A DNA stretch of 64,000 nucleotides from Cacajao melanocephalus. Its lineage: Eukaryota; Chordata; Mammalia; Primates; Pitheciidae. Every line of letters begins with the position of its first letter. The stretch's first letter is position 1. Made by a program: the position numbers and the translations under genes. Shown one piece after another: positions 42,721-54,400 of this stretch. The stretch covers positions 22,364 through 86,363 of the forward strand of contig CAUYLG010047067.1 of assembly GCA_963573385.1 (NCBI GenBank). The letters are read 5' to 3'. Under the pieces are notes generated by a model, which searched no databases, had not been told where the DNA came from, and was given only the letters and a program-made list of their open reading frames with translations.

Positions 42721-44115
42721 CAGTCGCCATCCCATCATGGGTGAAAGCATCATCTCCAGAAACTGCTTCCTTTTTCAATTCTTATCTTTTACACCTGAGA
42801 CCAAATTGACACTGGCTCACTTAATGCCATGATTTATGATTTATAAAAAGCAGTCAGAGTGGCTCAGCAGAGAACACAGGCAGGTGCAGTCACCGTAGGT
42901 AAGAGTTTGAAGCAGCAAAACTTCAGAGCCAGGGTGATTGTTGGAGCAAGGAGGCCAGAGACAGTAGCAGAGACTAGGGGCCAGAGGACACAGGGCCAGG
43001 ACTGGAGCTGAGGGCTGGGCAACCAAGGGCCGGAGCGGGGGCGGCAGGGAGCAACCCAGGCAGCCTGCAGTCTCCTGGAGCTCCCCTTTTTATTAGATAA
43101 AGAAACTCCATCAAATCCTCGTAGTTCATCTTAAAAACGAGTACTAGATTCTTCCTTGAATGATCCCATTTTTGTTCTCATCTCTGAAATGGCTCCAAAT
43201 TTCACCTTTTGAAAAAGCATGAACTAGTTTAAAACTGGTTTAGCTAGCCAAACAAATGCCATTAAATAAAAGGATATCAGTAAAGATCTGTTTTTCTCCT
43301 CCCAGATAAGAGATTTAAAATTTACTGGGTATATTCGGACAAATGCCTGAACTACTTCTCTGCCTTACCTAGCTCCTGTTAGCCCCACCTTTAAGAAGTG
43401 GCCAAGTCCATCCTGATTGGACCCCAGAGCAGCCTATGAGCACAAAGGGCAGCTTTGGCTTCTGGACCTTGCGCTGGAGTCACTGGCTTTGTACCATACA
43501 TGGCAGGGTCTCTGTTCTAGGGACTGGGGGGTGTTAACTGGGAAAAAGGAAGATGAGCCATATGGGGAGGAAAGGAAGAAGGAGCAGTTAAGATCTTTTG
43601 GAGGCTTTAATCCTAGTGATCAGTTGAAGAATTGGCAGTTTTTAGCATGTCTGGAATCCAATTTTAGGTTATGTGTCACTGGAAATCCAAAAGATACAGA
43701 AAACACCTTACTGCCCATGAACATCTAGCTGAGGAGGTAAGACACGCCCAGCTGAGAAAGAGGACAGGTGAGGCTTTGGCCACTTGCCAGTTGGGGTCAG
43801 AACTGCTCCATGGTGTGGATGGCATGGGAAAGAATTGGCTTCACTTATGAGTGCTTTAGGTAATTCATTCTCTACTGTGTCGGGCCCGCAGTGTGTGTTC
43901 AGCAATTTTACTTAATACTCGACCAGGTAAAATAGCGGACTCTTGGATAGCTCAGCACAGCCTTATAATTCTATACTTTAAGGGCAATTTGATTTTGCCA
44001 TGGCTTCTCTTACAGTTGTCTCTACGTTAAAGGTTGGAGAAAGGACAGAGTGAAAAGTATTCTCCCTCAATGCTCCAATTATACATAAGGGGTAGTGCTT
44101 CTATTTCCTGCTCCC
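42721..44115. other. MC2R intron, no gene recognised
   Basis: GC-rich at 42960-43080 then mixed. No supported gene or named repeat. Confidence 0.5.
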
Positions 44116-44117
44116 CT

Positions 44118-44205
44118 GCCTATATCATAGATAAGAAAAGTGAAGCTCAGAGAGGTTGAGTTAGTTGCTCAAGGTCACCCAGCCACTGAATCTGCCTCGT
44201 TCCAA
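44118..44205 (+). mobile_element. MIR SINE core
   Basis: AAGTGAAGCTCAGAGAGGTT and AGTTGCTCAAGGTCACCCAG are typical MIR core. The AAGGTCA here belongs to the MIR and is not counted as an SF-1 site. Confidence 0.8.
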
Positions 44206-47200
44206 GGTCTGTGCTTGCTTGGTTATTCCAAAGAGACTGAGAGGCTGAGTGTTTGGAAGCAGCAGCAGCAGGACAAGCCTAGCTCTGAGGGAGGTATGGG
44301 TAGGAAGGCGGGGTCAGTTTTGGCCAAGAGCTGTGAGAGGAGCTGGGAACTAAGGGGCTAGGACTCTGTAGATGATTACTAATCAAATCATCAATACTCT
44401 GTTGAAATAAATAAGAGAAAACCAAGGACAGGTGAATTTCTATTTTGTTTACTGCTCCCCGACTGTCCCAACAGCTTTGCTAGGGCCCAGTCACTGTCTC
44501 CAGCTGAAGTCAGTTTTCCTCGATCTTACTGATGTTGACCTTGCAGAGTTGTAAGTTACGCTTATCACTATGAAGAGGGGCTGCAGCCAGCAGAGCTCAT
44601 TACGGTAGGCAGTGGCTCATCTGAGTCCAGTCATATCCTGTTTTGAATTCCACATAGACTCAATTATGAGAGGCGTTCAAGGGAGCCTTATTTTGGGGGT
44701 GGCCTTATTCTTTTTCCCCATGCTGGGCACAGGCAGAAGCATCTCTCAGTGTGAGCATCCTGCAGGCCACTGGGCAGGTTTACAGCTTTTCCCACACTTC
44801 ACAGAGCACTGCTGCTTACAGTATAATTTCTTTTTTAATATCCACAACAAGACTGGAAATTAGGCATGAATTAGGCATGAATGACAATGTTATCACATCT
44901 TAGGACGAGCCAAGGAAGGTCCCAAGGACGGAAGCTTTCGCCGGAGCTCACAGCCAGGGAAGCGTGAAGCCAGGGCTGGAGTGTTGTGGTTGGAAATGAG
45001 TGTGATTCCCGCCTCCCTGCACGGCCTCAGCCCGGTTGCCACCTTCCACCCGCTCACATCTCCTGTCCTCTGAGCTCTACTGCTCATGGCAGGCTTCCTC
45101 CACGGTGCCTTCCCACCTGTGTGACCCACCTGGATCTTTCCCTGCCGTGCTGTGCCGCTCACACAAATACTTCCTGCCCCCAGGCTTTGGTGCTGGGACA
45201 TCCACTAGGTTGGCTTAGTCTCTATCGTTTGTGTGTGTTGTTTTCCCACCAAGCCGGGCTGTGTCTTACCCATGCCGCTAGCATGGTGCTTGGCATGTGC
45301 ATATTTTGAGTTGAGAACTTGCTTTAAAACCATCTTCCAAATTTTTGTGTCCTGGCAGCTCAATGTCAGACAACAGAGAAGGTAAGACTTTAAGACTCCA
45401 CCACACTTTAAGGCCCACTAGGAGGGGCCGGCACCAGCACTGGCCTGTCTGCTCACGCGTCTCTCTCCCTGGGCCTGCCCACGTCCCTCCTCACTTCTCA
45501 CACTCAGCGCTGTGTCCTTGTCCAAGTGCAGATTCTCCTCCACTGCCCCTGCCCCCCATCCCAAAGCAGCCCAGGATTGCTGCCCGTCTACGTGCCTGTA
45601 GCTCTTTGTTCTTATTTCTGTGATGGCATTATTCACATGAAAACCTTGCAGATGGATCTGAGTTCCTTAGGATAAGACCTGCCCTGACCATGTCTGTAAA
45701 CCCGGCCCCTGCAGACAACCTGGCCCACAGCAAATATATTTGTACAACGAAGGCAAGGAATGCGGCTTACACTGACAAGAAAGCTCTCATTGAAGTTTAT
45801 TAGACACCAAGGATTCTGTGGGAAACACACCTGGAATCATTACCAAGGTAAAGAATAGGATGGGCTTTTGTTTTGTTTTGTTTTTAAACAGATGTCTTAA
45901 GTTGGTCTGAGGCAGTGAGAGGTCAGTTTGCTGCTGGAGCAAAAACCTCCTCTGCCAGAGATTCAGGATCCACTGAGGTCAAGATGGCTTTGCAGCCATC
46001 TACCCCATTGCCCTAGTTCACGCCCTCCCCCTCCCCTGCCACGGCCTAAGCAGGATCCCAAAGGCAGGGTGAGGGCTCCCTTCTCCCTGCTCCCACAGCT
46101 CTTTGTGGGTGTGTGTCCTGTCTGGGAGCTAGTGTGAACTGTTGTCTCAGCGTGCTGTGTCCTCAGCCCCGGGGCTGCAGGAGGCTCCACTCTGACTTAG
46201 GCTTGCAACAGTGCCCAGCACGTGAGGGTTCAGTACAGTTTGATCCAGGTGTGAATGCGTGAGCAGAGCCTGTGACCACGGCCTCACTCCCACTCTGGGA
46301 TGGGGTGTGGAGGGGACATGAGGGACGCTCCTCCTTCCAGTCTGCTCAAGGCTGTCTGCTCAGCACCCCTTTGAACCCCTTTCCCATTCCTATCCCTTTT
46401 GGGCTTTTTGCATGAGTGTGTATATGTGTGTTTACAAGTGTGTGCACATGTATGTGTGTATGTGTGTATGAGAGAGAGTGTGTATGTAAGTGAAGAATGG
46501 GGACGGTTATCTGAAAGCAGCATAGGCAAACTGAAAGATGAAAAAAAACTGTTTTATCGAAAGCCTGGGGCCTCCTTTCTAGGTAACATGTGCCCCCCAA
46601 CAGAGCCAGCCAAGGAAAGGTGTGAGTCCCTCATGACGGCAGTGACTGCATGCTTTTCAGGAGTAAGTGATCATCAGTATGCTTTTAGTTACCCTGCACC
46701 CCATGTTGCTGCCTAGGAAGCTGGAGGACGACTGATCTAGTGATTGAGAAAGGCACAGAAAGTGTGCGTGCATCTCCCAGAAATGTAACTTCACACGTTG
46801 ACGGTGGAGTTGCTTAGAAACCAAGGCCTGAGGTGCAGGGAGCCGCCGCATGCCCACGTCTTTGTGGCACGAAAACCCCCACACTCTTACACCTAGAAAA
46901 GCTAATCAGATGAAGGGGCGAGCTCCAGAAGTAATAACAGAAGCATGATTTGTTTCGCCTGTAATTCCACTGAGAAAAACTGGCTGTATTCCTGAATAGA
47001 GTTCAGTGAGAATTTGAAGAGTACTAGAGAAGCTAATAAATTCACTAACAGGGAAGGTTGTTTTAGCTAGACAAAAAGGTAATAGACTTCACTGTAATAG
47101 TTTAATTAGAAAAATAATAACCTTCCTTAGGAAGGATGGAAGCCCATAATTAAAAAGATGAGCTATTAGGAGGAATTCTGAATATTACCTCTTCTCAGAT

Positions 47201-47272
47201 TTGTTCCTAGCTGCTCTATTCATGGTCCAAAAGCACTTAACAAGCTAAGGAATTAGTGGAAAATGTACTTAC
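44206..47272. other. Promoter-proximal MC2R intron
   Basis: Mostly unique. Includes a GC-rich stretch at 45.0-46.2 kb, a degenerate TG-rich run at 46410-46490, and AT-rich sequence at 46.9-47.2 kb with TTTAATTAG homeodomain-like cores. One GCAAGGTCA motif occurs on minus at 44544-44536. No other gene. Confidence 0.5.
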
Positions 47273-47321
47273 CTTCAGCTCCGAAGCAGGAACTTTCTGA
47301 CCAAAATGACTGAGAAGGAAT
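47273..47321 (-). other. MC2R: MC2R noncoding exon 1 (49 bp) with splice donor
   Basis: On the minus strand the sequence GAGCTGAAG is followed by GTAAGTACATT, a near-perfect 5' splice donor whose GT is at 47272-47271. Counting 49 bp upstream, the published length of human MC2R exon 1, lands on the A of TCATTCC at 47321, which fits the initiator consensus YYANWYY. The base at -2 is T within CTC, the context of the reported human CTC-to-CCC promoter variant. The exon has no ATG. Identification rests on splice signal, initiator and SF-1 spacing together, not on recalled exon sequence. Confidence 0.85.
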
Positions 47322-47535
47322 GAGCTCTGAGAGAAAAGCAAGCAAATGGACCTTGGGCCAGGAAGGGCCGGAACACATGCATCACCGGGAGAGACAGCCA
47401 GATTGTTATCATTACCTTGAATAAATGTCATCCGACATGAACTGCATATTTCTGGTAATGTGAAGTTAGAGAAATGGAAAGACACAGGCAGATTAAGACC
47501 TAGTTTGTATGAGCTCAGCTAGTCAAGGTTGCTTG
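47322..47535 (-). promoter_or_regulatory. MC2R: MC2R core promoter with three SF-1-like sites
   Basis: No TATA box lies 25-30 bp upstream of the start at 47321; the region there is TTTGCTTGC. Three SF-1 (NR5A1) half-site-like motifs occur where the human promoter is reported to have them: CCAAGGTCC at 47356-47348 (-35 to -27), TCAAGGTAA at 47420-47412 (about -99 to -91), and TCAAGGTTG in reverse orientation at 47523-47531 (about -210 to -202). A TGACAT half-CRE-like motif lies at about -109 to -104 and could serve cAMP/ACTH self-induction, which is inference. SF-1 drives adrenal and gonadal steroidogenic genes, so this layout fits adrenal-restricted expression. Confidence 0.82.
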
Positions 47536-49515
47536 CAGTGTTTATGGCAATGTTTACAGCAGATTATGGAATTGTAATCTTGCTCTTTTTAAATGCCGTG
47601 TAAGAGCTGTATTTAGTTCTAAAAATAACAAAGGAATTAAACAAATCAGGTTTTTGAAAAAATGGTTTTGGAAGAGTTTGTTTTAAAACTCGTAGCAAAC
47701 GTCTCAAGACATCTTGCAAACATTTGGCTCATTAGTCTCATTGAGAAGAAGGGAATAGCCCCATTATCCATATTTCACAAGACTAAACAGTGAGACCGAG
47801 GGAACTGTGTGCTCAACTGCACATATGACGCATGGGCCCAGACAAGAAAAACCTTGTGTTCTGCCAATGCTTCTCCGTCCAAAAACTTCATAGAAACTGC
47901 CATAGATAAGAGCCATCATTCAAAGCAAAATTCTTCCATTTTAGGGTGCAATACTGTGTGCTTTCTGCTTGCCAGGGCGTGCAGGAAAGGGCCACTGTTG
48001 GTGTCAGTCACAGCCATGGGAAGTTGAAGTGTGGAGTTGGCCCAAGTTTTGGGACGGTCCTGGGTTTTGGAACTGGGGCCAAACCAGTGGCTGTTTCTGA
48101 AATGTGAGCTTCAGCCCTAAGCTGAAAAGTGTTGACATGTGGGTGGTCTGGAAAGGACTGAGGAGAGAGGCCTGAGTTGAATTTGCCAGGTGGCTAAACA
48201 CAGTTTTATAAAGTGGCTTTCCCTGGTCTGTCACTGAGGCAAAGTGTGTTGTTCTCAGGAACTCATGGACCCAGGGTCATGCCAGGCTTTGACTGTTTCT
48301 GAGTAGGTGTGTGCCCCGCAACATGCCCTGCAGCTCAGAGCAGCGCGTTCCACACGCCTCTTTCCCCTTCCCAGGGCATGTAGTTGAGATAACACAGAAA
48401 AGCAAGGCATTGCCTCCAGAAAGCTCCTGTATTATCTGGAAAAGTAGAGGCAACTTGTCCTTAGCCCTTGGACTTACAGAAGCAGAGGCCCTTTGTGGGA
48501 GATCTGTGGATCTCATTAGCTGGTTGGGAAAACTGGTGGACAGCCCTGGGGAGCGGGACATCAGGTAGGCTGCAGATGGTGGGAACACTGTCTGGAGGTG
48601 AGCCTCAGCCAGTCCTCTGTGTGGGACCTGGGCCACTCTGATTGGGAGGGACAGAGAGAGACTTCCAGCAGGTGGAAGGTTGCCTAGGGGTTTGGCTAAG
48701 CCCTGCAAAGAGAGTAGCTATTGCTATTTTATTCTTCCATTTTGGGGGCTCATCTCTCTCCAATTTTTAGAGAAAAGAGGGCAAAAATCTCTTGGGAGAA
48801 GCACAGTAGAAATGACAAAGGATTTAGAGCCAGAAGACATGGGATCAGAGTTCTGACTCCATTGCCTTGTGTAAAGTGGGCTGTTGGGAAGATTGATATC
48901 AGGTTTGTAAGAGTGCGCAGGGAAACGTAAAATCATATACCAATACCTGTGGTTTTATTATAACCTGGTCCAAACACTCTTGAAATAGTGGTCTTTTAAA
49001 ATAAATATCTTTGCTATAGGGAAACCCATTCAGCTGGTGAACATTGAAAAGGAAACTTGTAAGCGGAGATGCTGGCAGATGAACTCTGATGACCATGTTA
49101 CAACAGCGCCACCATTCCGTCACCAGCTCAGTCTCTCTCTCATCCCAAGAGACAGGATTGAAAAGGGGAATTTTAGGGAGCATTCAAAGGGCTCCTGTAT
49201 GAACCCTTTTTTCTCTTCTCATACAATTGTATACAACTCAGTCACTTTCACAACTACAACTTCCTCCCCAGTGCTGTCCCTCTCATGGAAAAGCTAAAGA
49301 GGCAGAGACAGGATGAGAGGGTGGGGGAGGCTTGGGAGGCAGAGGAAATGGGAGGGAGTTGGAATGGGGGAACAGAAAGGGACAGGAAGAAGAGACAGGG
49401 CCAGGGATCTGTCTTTTGTGTTTGTAGGACTGCACCATTCTGACACAGAAAATGCTGGGGTTGGAAGGTAACTCACAGATGTCTTTGCTGAAATCTGCAG
49501 TTGAAGCAATGGTAA
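47536..49515. other. MC2R 5' flank, no second gene
   Basis: Unique sequence upstream of the promoter, partly MIR-like near 47755-47825. ORFs such as 48277-48708 (143 codons, minus) have no family features. Confidence 0.5.
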
Positions 49516-49519
49516 TAAT

Positions 49520-49690
49520 CCACACTGGGTTTCCTACATGCCAGCCACGGTGAATGTTCTCAGTGCTGTACATATGTCAACAATTATTCTTCACAGCACA
49601 TGTGTGAAGTCACCTTACAGACTCCATTTATAGATGGGGATCTGAGAAGTTCAGTAGCTCTGCACAGGCTATGATAGCACTTAAGATTTC
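49520..49690 (-). mobile_element. MIR SINE
   Basis: TTTCCTACATGCCAGCCACG, TTATTCTTCACAGCACATG and ATTTATAGATGGGGATCTGA follow MIR order in reverse. Confidence 0.75.
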
Positions 49691-49869
49691 CCTGTAAGAA
49701 TGATGAGGAGTCAAGACTAGGATGACATGACCTGATTCAGGCTTTAAAAGATCCTCTCCACAAAGAATGGGTTATAGGGGCCAGAGGGGAGACGGGACAG
49801 CGGTAGAGCTGGGTGCCTGGTGGGAGCTGCTTGAGGAGGGAATGGGAAGTGAGAAGACAGCAAGCATGG

Positions 49870-50255
49870 ACAAGCTTTTATAAAATATTTATATTTAAAT
49901 TTTAAATTAATATTGTATATATTTAAGGTATACATGATATTTTGTGTGTACACTCACAGTGAACAGATGACTGCAGCCAATCTACTGAACATACCCATCT
50001 GCTCGCAGTTGCCTGTCTGTGTGTGTGGTGAGAACACCTAAGATCTGCTCTCTGCACATTTCAAGCATACAACACAGGATTAGCCACAGTCACTGTGCTG
50101 TACCTCCAGCCTCCAGAACGTACTCCTCCTGCACCGCTGAAACTTCATGCCCTTTGACCAGCATTGCCCCAGGTCCCCACCCCAGGCCCTGGCAGCCACC
50201 CTTCTCCTCTCTTCCTAAGGGTTTGACTTTTTAATTATTCTGCATAGAAGTGAGA
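49870..50255 (-). mobile_element. Ancient L1 3'-region fragment
   Basis: TATATATTTAAGGTATACAT, TGTGGTGAGAACACCTAAGA, TTTCAAGCATACAACACAGG and CCCTTTGACCAGCATTGCC follow a known L1M 3' region. Orientation is tentative. Confidence 0.6.
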
Positions 50256-50523
50256 TCAAGACATGGTGAGGGCTTTCAGTTTTGAGAAGATGCAGACCGG
50301 GAGTGCATAGGGAGTATTTTGATGTGAGAAGGTGCGGCTGGGGAGTGGATAGGGAGTAAGTGGGGTCTGCCTTTTAGGAAAAGACCTGCTGAGTAGGTAA
50401 CTTGTGTGGGGATGGGAGTATCCAGCAGAAAGCATGGGCTTGGTCAGCAGGTCACAGTGCAGCGGAGATGCACACATGTTTCTGAGTAGGCAGGGGCTGG
50501 ATCCTGAGGACTAGAGGAAGGGG

Positions 50524-50532
50524 TGACCTTGG
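50524..50532 (-). promoter_or_regulatory. Consensus SF-1/NR5A-type site, distal
   Basis: The plus strand reads TGACCTTGG, so the minus strand is CCAAGGTCA, a full NR5A half-site, about 3.2 kb upstream of the MC2R start. A 9-mer occurs by chance often enough that function is only a possibility. Confidence 0.25.
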
Positions 50533-50965
50533 CCAGAATGGCGAGACAGTGGGCACAGCTGTAGAGAGCCCATGGCCTGGTGGTGAGGAGATGAGGGCCT
50601 GCCTCTTGATTGCATATTTTGTCACAGAAGTACAAGGCAATCTTATTTTGGTCTGATATATGAACAATTGGGTAATTGCTCCAATATCTGAGCTACCCCA
50701 ATGAATTAGGAAGTGTATTTGACATACGAGCATGACCAACAGGGCTCACTAAAGCCATGCCACCCAGCCTAAAGAGGACCAGCCACAGACACAAATGTAG
50801 CCCCCATCCATAAAGCCAAAGGAAGCACATTTCTAGCACTTTTAAATTTCCCATTGGACCCACTTTTCAGTCTTCAAGGAGATATTTTGAAATCCATTTG
50901 CAGAACACTTCCACTTGCACAAAAAGCTCCACAATAATAATTGGCACAGAGCTGGTGCTCAGTAA

Positions 50966-51301
<336 letters not shown>

Positions 51302-51384
51302 TAGCCCTCTGTTAATTAGATTTCCAAATGCCTTGGCCTCTCCATCCTCACACCAATCTCATGCATTGCACAAAGGATAACGAA

Positions 51385-51520
51385 GACTTATCAATTCATT
51401 TCCTCATTCATTCAGCTCTCATTTTATGAGTATGTACCATGCGGCTGGCACTGTCTAGATGCTGGGGATGCAGATGTATGACATAGCCTCTGACCTAGAG
51501 AGTTCAGTATCTAGCTGGAA
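51385..51520. mobile_element. L2-like SINE/LINE end
   Basis: CATTCATTCAGCTCTCATTTTATGAGTATGTACCATGCGG and CTAGATGCTGGGGATGCAG follow the widespread 'last-in-list' L2 3'-end pattern. Subfamily and strand are not assigned. Confidence 0.5.
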
Positions 51521-51829
51521 GGAAGGACCACATAGGTATAAGTGTGCCACACAAGTGATAAGGGCTAGATCCAAAGTATATCTAAAATATTTGGGGAACT
51601 CTGATGTTAAAGTACCTATTCCTCCTTTAGGTGAGCATAAGGACATCTTCCTATGTTGTTTAAGTTGCATTGTGAGGGGTAAATAGGATTTTGCTAAGCA
51701 GATACAGTTAGAAAAGGATCACAGGAGATGCAGAAAGCAATCATGAAAGTGCGTGTGAGAGGGTCTAGGAGGAGCAGAGAGTGAGCGGGTAAGAGTGACG
51801 GGAAGGAAGTGCCTGTCATGGTGGTTCAC

Positions 51830-52440
51830 AATATGCCCTGTGGAGCCAGACTGCCCACGTATGGATCTTGGATCTGCAGCTGATTTTGAACCAGTCATCT
51901 CACCTTTCCAGGCCTTTGTTTTTTAGTTTCCTTCTCTTTAAAATAATGTTAATATTTCCTAGCTGTGGCAGAGACACTGTGCTCACCAAACATCACATGT
52001 GCTCTTCCAAATTTCTGTTTTACTATAGTTGGGTTAGGAATGACCACGTAACTATTCTGGCCTTAATGGGCTATGTGTGGAGTGTCAACTCCAAGCTGAG
52101 CTGAAGTGCCCATGTGACTCACCTGTCACTTTTGTTTTTCTTTGTGCAGGCACCTTGGAGGCCATGTGTTTCATGTGATAGAACCACGGGAGCCTCTCTC
52201 AGCCTGGGTCCCTGAGATAATGTGGAGCAGAGCCCTCCCGGATCCACATTGCCCACATCATGAAAAATAAACCTTTGTGTGGTAAGCTATTGATACTTCG
52301 GGGTCAGTTTGTTACTGCAACTTAGTTTGCCCTATCCTAACCAGTACATCACCAGTTAGTGCTGTTATAAGAATCAAATGAGCTAACTTGTAAAGCATTT
52401 AGAACAACACCTGACATATAGTGAGTGCTACACAAGAGCT
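51830..52440 (+). mobile_element. MIR SINE interrupted by an unnamed insert
   Basis: The MIR left part (GAGCCAGACTGCCCACGTAT, TTAGTTTCCTTCTCTTTAAA) and right part (GCTGTTATAAGAATCAAATG, ACACCTGACATATAGTGAGT) flank about 380 bp at ~51965-52345. The insert ends like a mammalian interspersed repeat (ATAAACCTTTGTGTGGTAAG, CTATCCTAACCAGTAC). Confidence 0.6.
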
Positions 52441-53359
52441 TTTTAAACTAAATACAAGAACAGAGGGTGGGGAATGCTGAGGACATGGCGGGAGGTAAGC
52501 CAGCACAATTTGGGTCATAAAAAATCTTGCATACCATCTAAAGGAACTTAATTTTCAACTAGAGGAGTATATTAAAAGTAGGTAAATACTTTGTCAATGT
52601 GGACAGAGAGAGTAAAGGTGGTGCCTAGCACATATAAATGCTTGGTGAAGACTGCCCTGGTTGCTTCATTGTTGTCTTGTAATCCCAGGTGCTCCCTGAC
52701 TGCTGGGTAGGGGCAGAGCAGGGAGCGACTTTGAGAGTGCAAGTTTCTCATCGAAGGAGAGGTGGGAACACCAGCCACAAGCTAAAGCTGAAGGCTGTTA
52801 AAAGAATTGTGTTTATTAGTTTATTAATTTGGGGAGGCAGTGGTGGCTGTTTATGAAATATGGTTTGTGCCTCAGCCCCTCTGTGTGCAGATCACTGCCA
52901 CCGGGGCTGGAGAAACTGTAAAACAAAGACTGCCCGAGACCAGGTCATGGAGTCATTGTTAGAGCCTGGGGAGAGCTGAAAGCTACACCAGAAACCCTCT
53001 GTCTCTGTATAGTCCTTCTTGCCTTGCCCATGAAGAAACTGTTCCCAGAAAGGCTGGCTTGCCTTGCTGCCCAGCGGCTGCTCTGCAGGGATGGAGGGCT
53101 GAGGCTGCCTCTCCTTGCCCATGCCTGCTGTCTGCGTGACAGCAAGCACTTTCTCTCTGCCTTGTCTGCTTCAAGTAACCCTTAGTTCTTCTGGCTTTTA
53201 TATTTTCATCCCAATAATCACTTATTGTTTTCTCTTCCTGAACTTTTTCTAGCATTCCTACATCCCTCCCAGATTAGAGCTTTTGTTAAACACAGAGACA
53301 GTCAATGTCCTGCAATGGATAGTTCACTCAGACTGGACTATTTGAGACAATTAATAAAA
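52441..53359. other. Intergenic, no gene recognised
   Basis: Unique sequence. Overlapping minus-strand open frames at 52892-53255 have no domain. Confidence 0.5.
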
Positions 53360-53370
53360 GGGCCATTTAT

Positions 53371-53698
<328 letters not shown>

Positions 53699-54029
53699 TT
53701 ACAAAGATGTAGGCAGTGTAGAGCAAGCCATACTACAGAGCACAGAATCTGGGCACAGCCATCCTCTCAGCTGCCCTGGGTTTGAGGCATGTATCCAGCC
53801 TGCGGTGACCTGCAGGGCAGAGCTAGGAGAATACCCTGTCACCCCTCTCTCCTGTCCAACTCATGGGTTTAATCCAATCAGAAGCCAGAGGGCAAGGAAG
53901 CTGATTCCAAGTTACTTGTGCTCAGCGTCCTAGGCCACAAAGCTGGGGGAGAGGGTGGACAGGGGATCTGGAGAGGCACGTGGAAGATTTCTGCACTGTT
54001 AAATACAATGTGTGGAGGCCATTGTTTGG

Positions 54030-54400
54030 ACTGAGCTTCTGTACCCGGCCACAACAGATCACACCAAACTAGAATGGAGTCACTTGTGCTAGATGCCACA
54101 TAACCAAACTGAGCCTAGAAATGGGCCTGTTTTCCTAAAAAGCAGGAGATTCAGAGCAACCGGTCCTAAGGGGCCCAGTCAACCTAAGTCAGTGGCTCTA
54201 CAAGGAATGTAACTTTGAAGTAACCCATCTGCTTTTCGTTCCCTCTTTCTGCTTCTTCAGCCTCTTCTGCCTATAAAACCTACCTCCTCTGCCCAGCTAT
54301 TAATACCCTTTTCATAGATGGGGTGCTACCCAACTCATGAATCATTAATAAAAGCCAATTAGGTCTCGAAACACAATTTGCTGAAATATTTTCTTTGATA
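54030..54400 (+). mobile_element. LTR-like element
   Basis: A TATAAAA at 54272-54278 is followed 69 bp later by AATAAA at 54347-54352. This U3-R-U5 spacing, with TGAATCATTAATAAAAGCCA, resembles an ERV LTR. Ends are approximate and no coding part is present. Confidence 0.5.

Noticed and set aside
44168..44178. AAGGTCACC as an SF-1 site
   Set aside because: It is the standard core of a MIR element.
48277..48708. 143-codon minus-strand ORF
   Set aside because: Low-complexity Ser/Leu-rich chance frame upstream of MC2R, overlapped by frames on the other strand.
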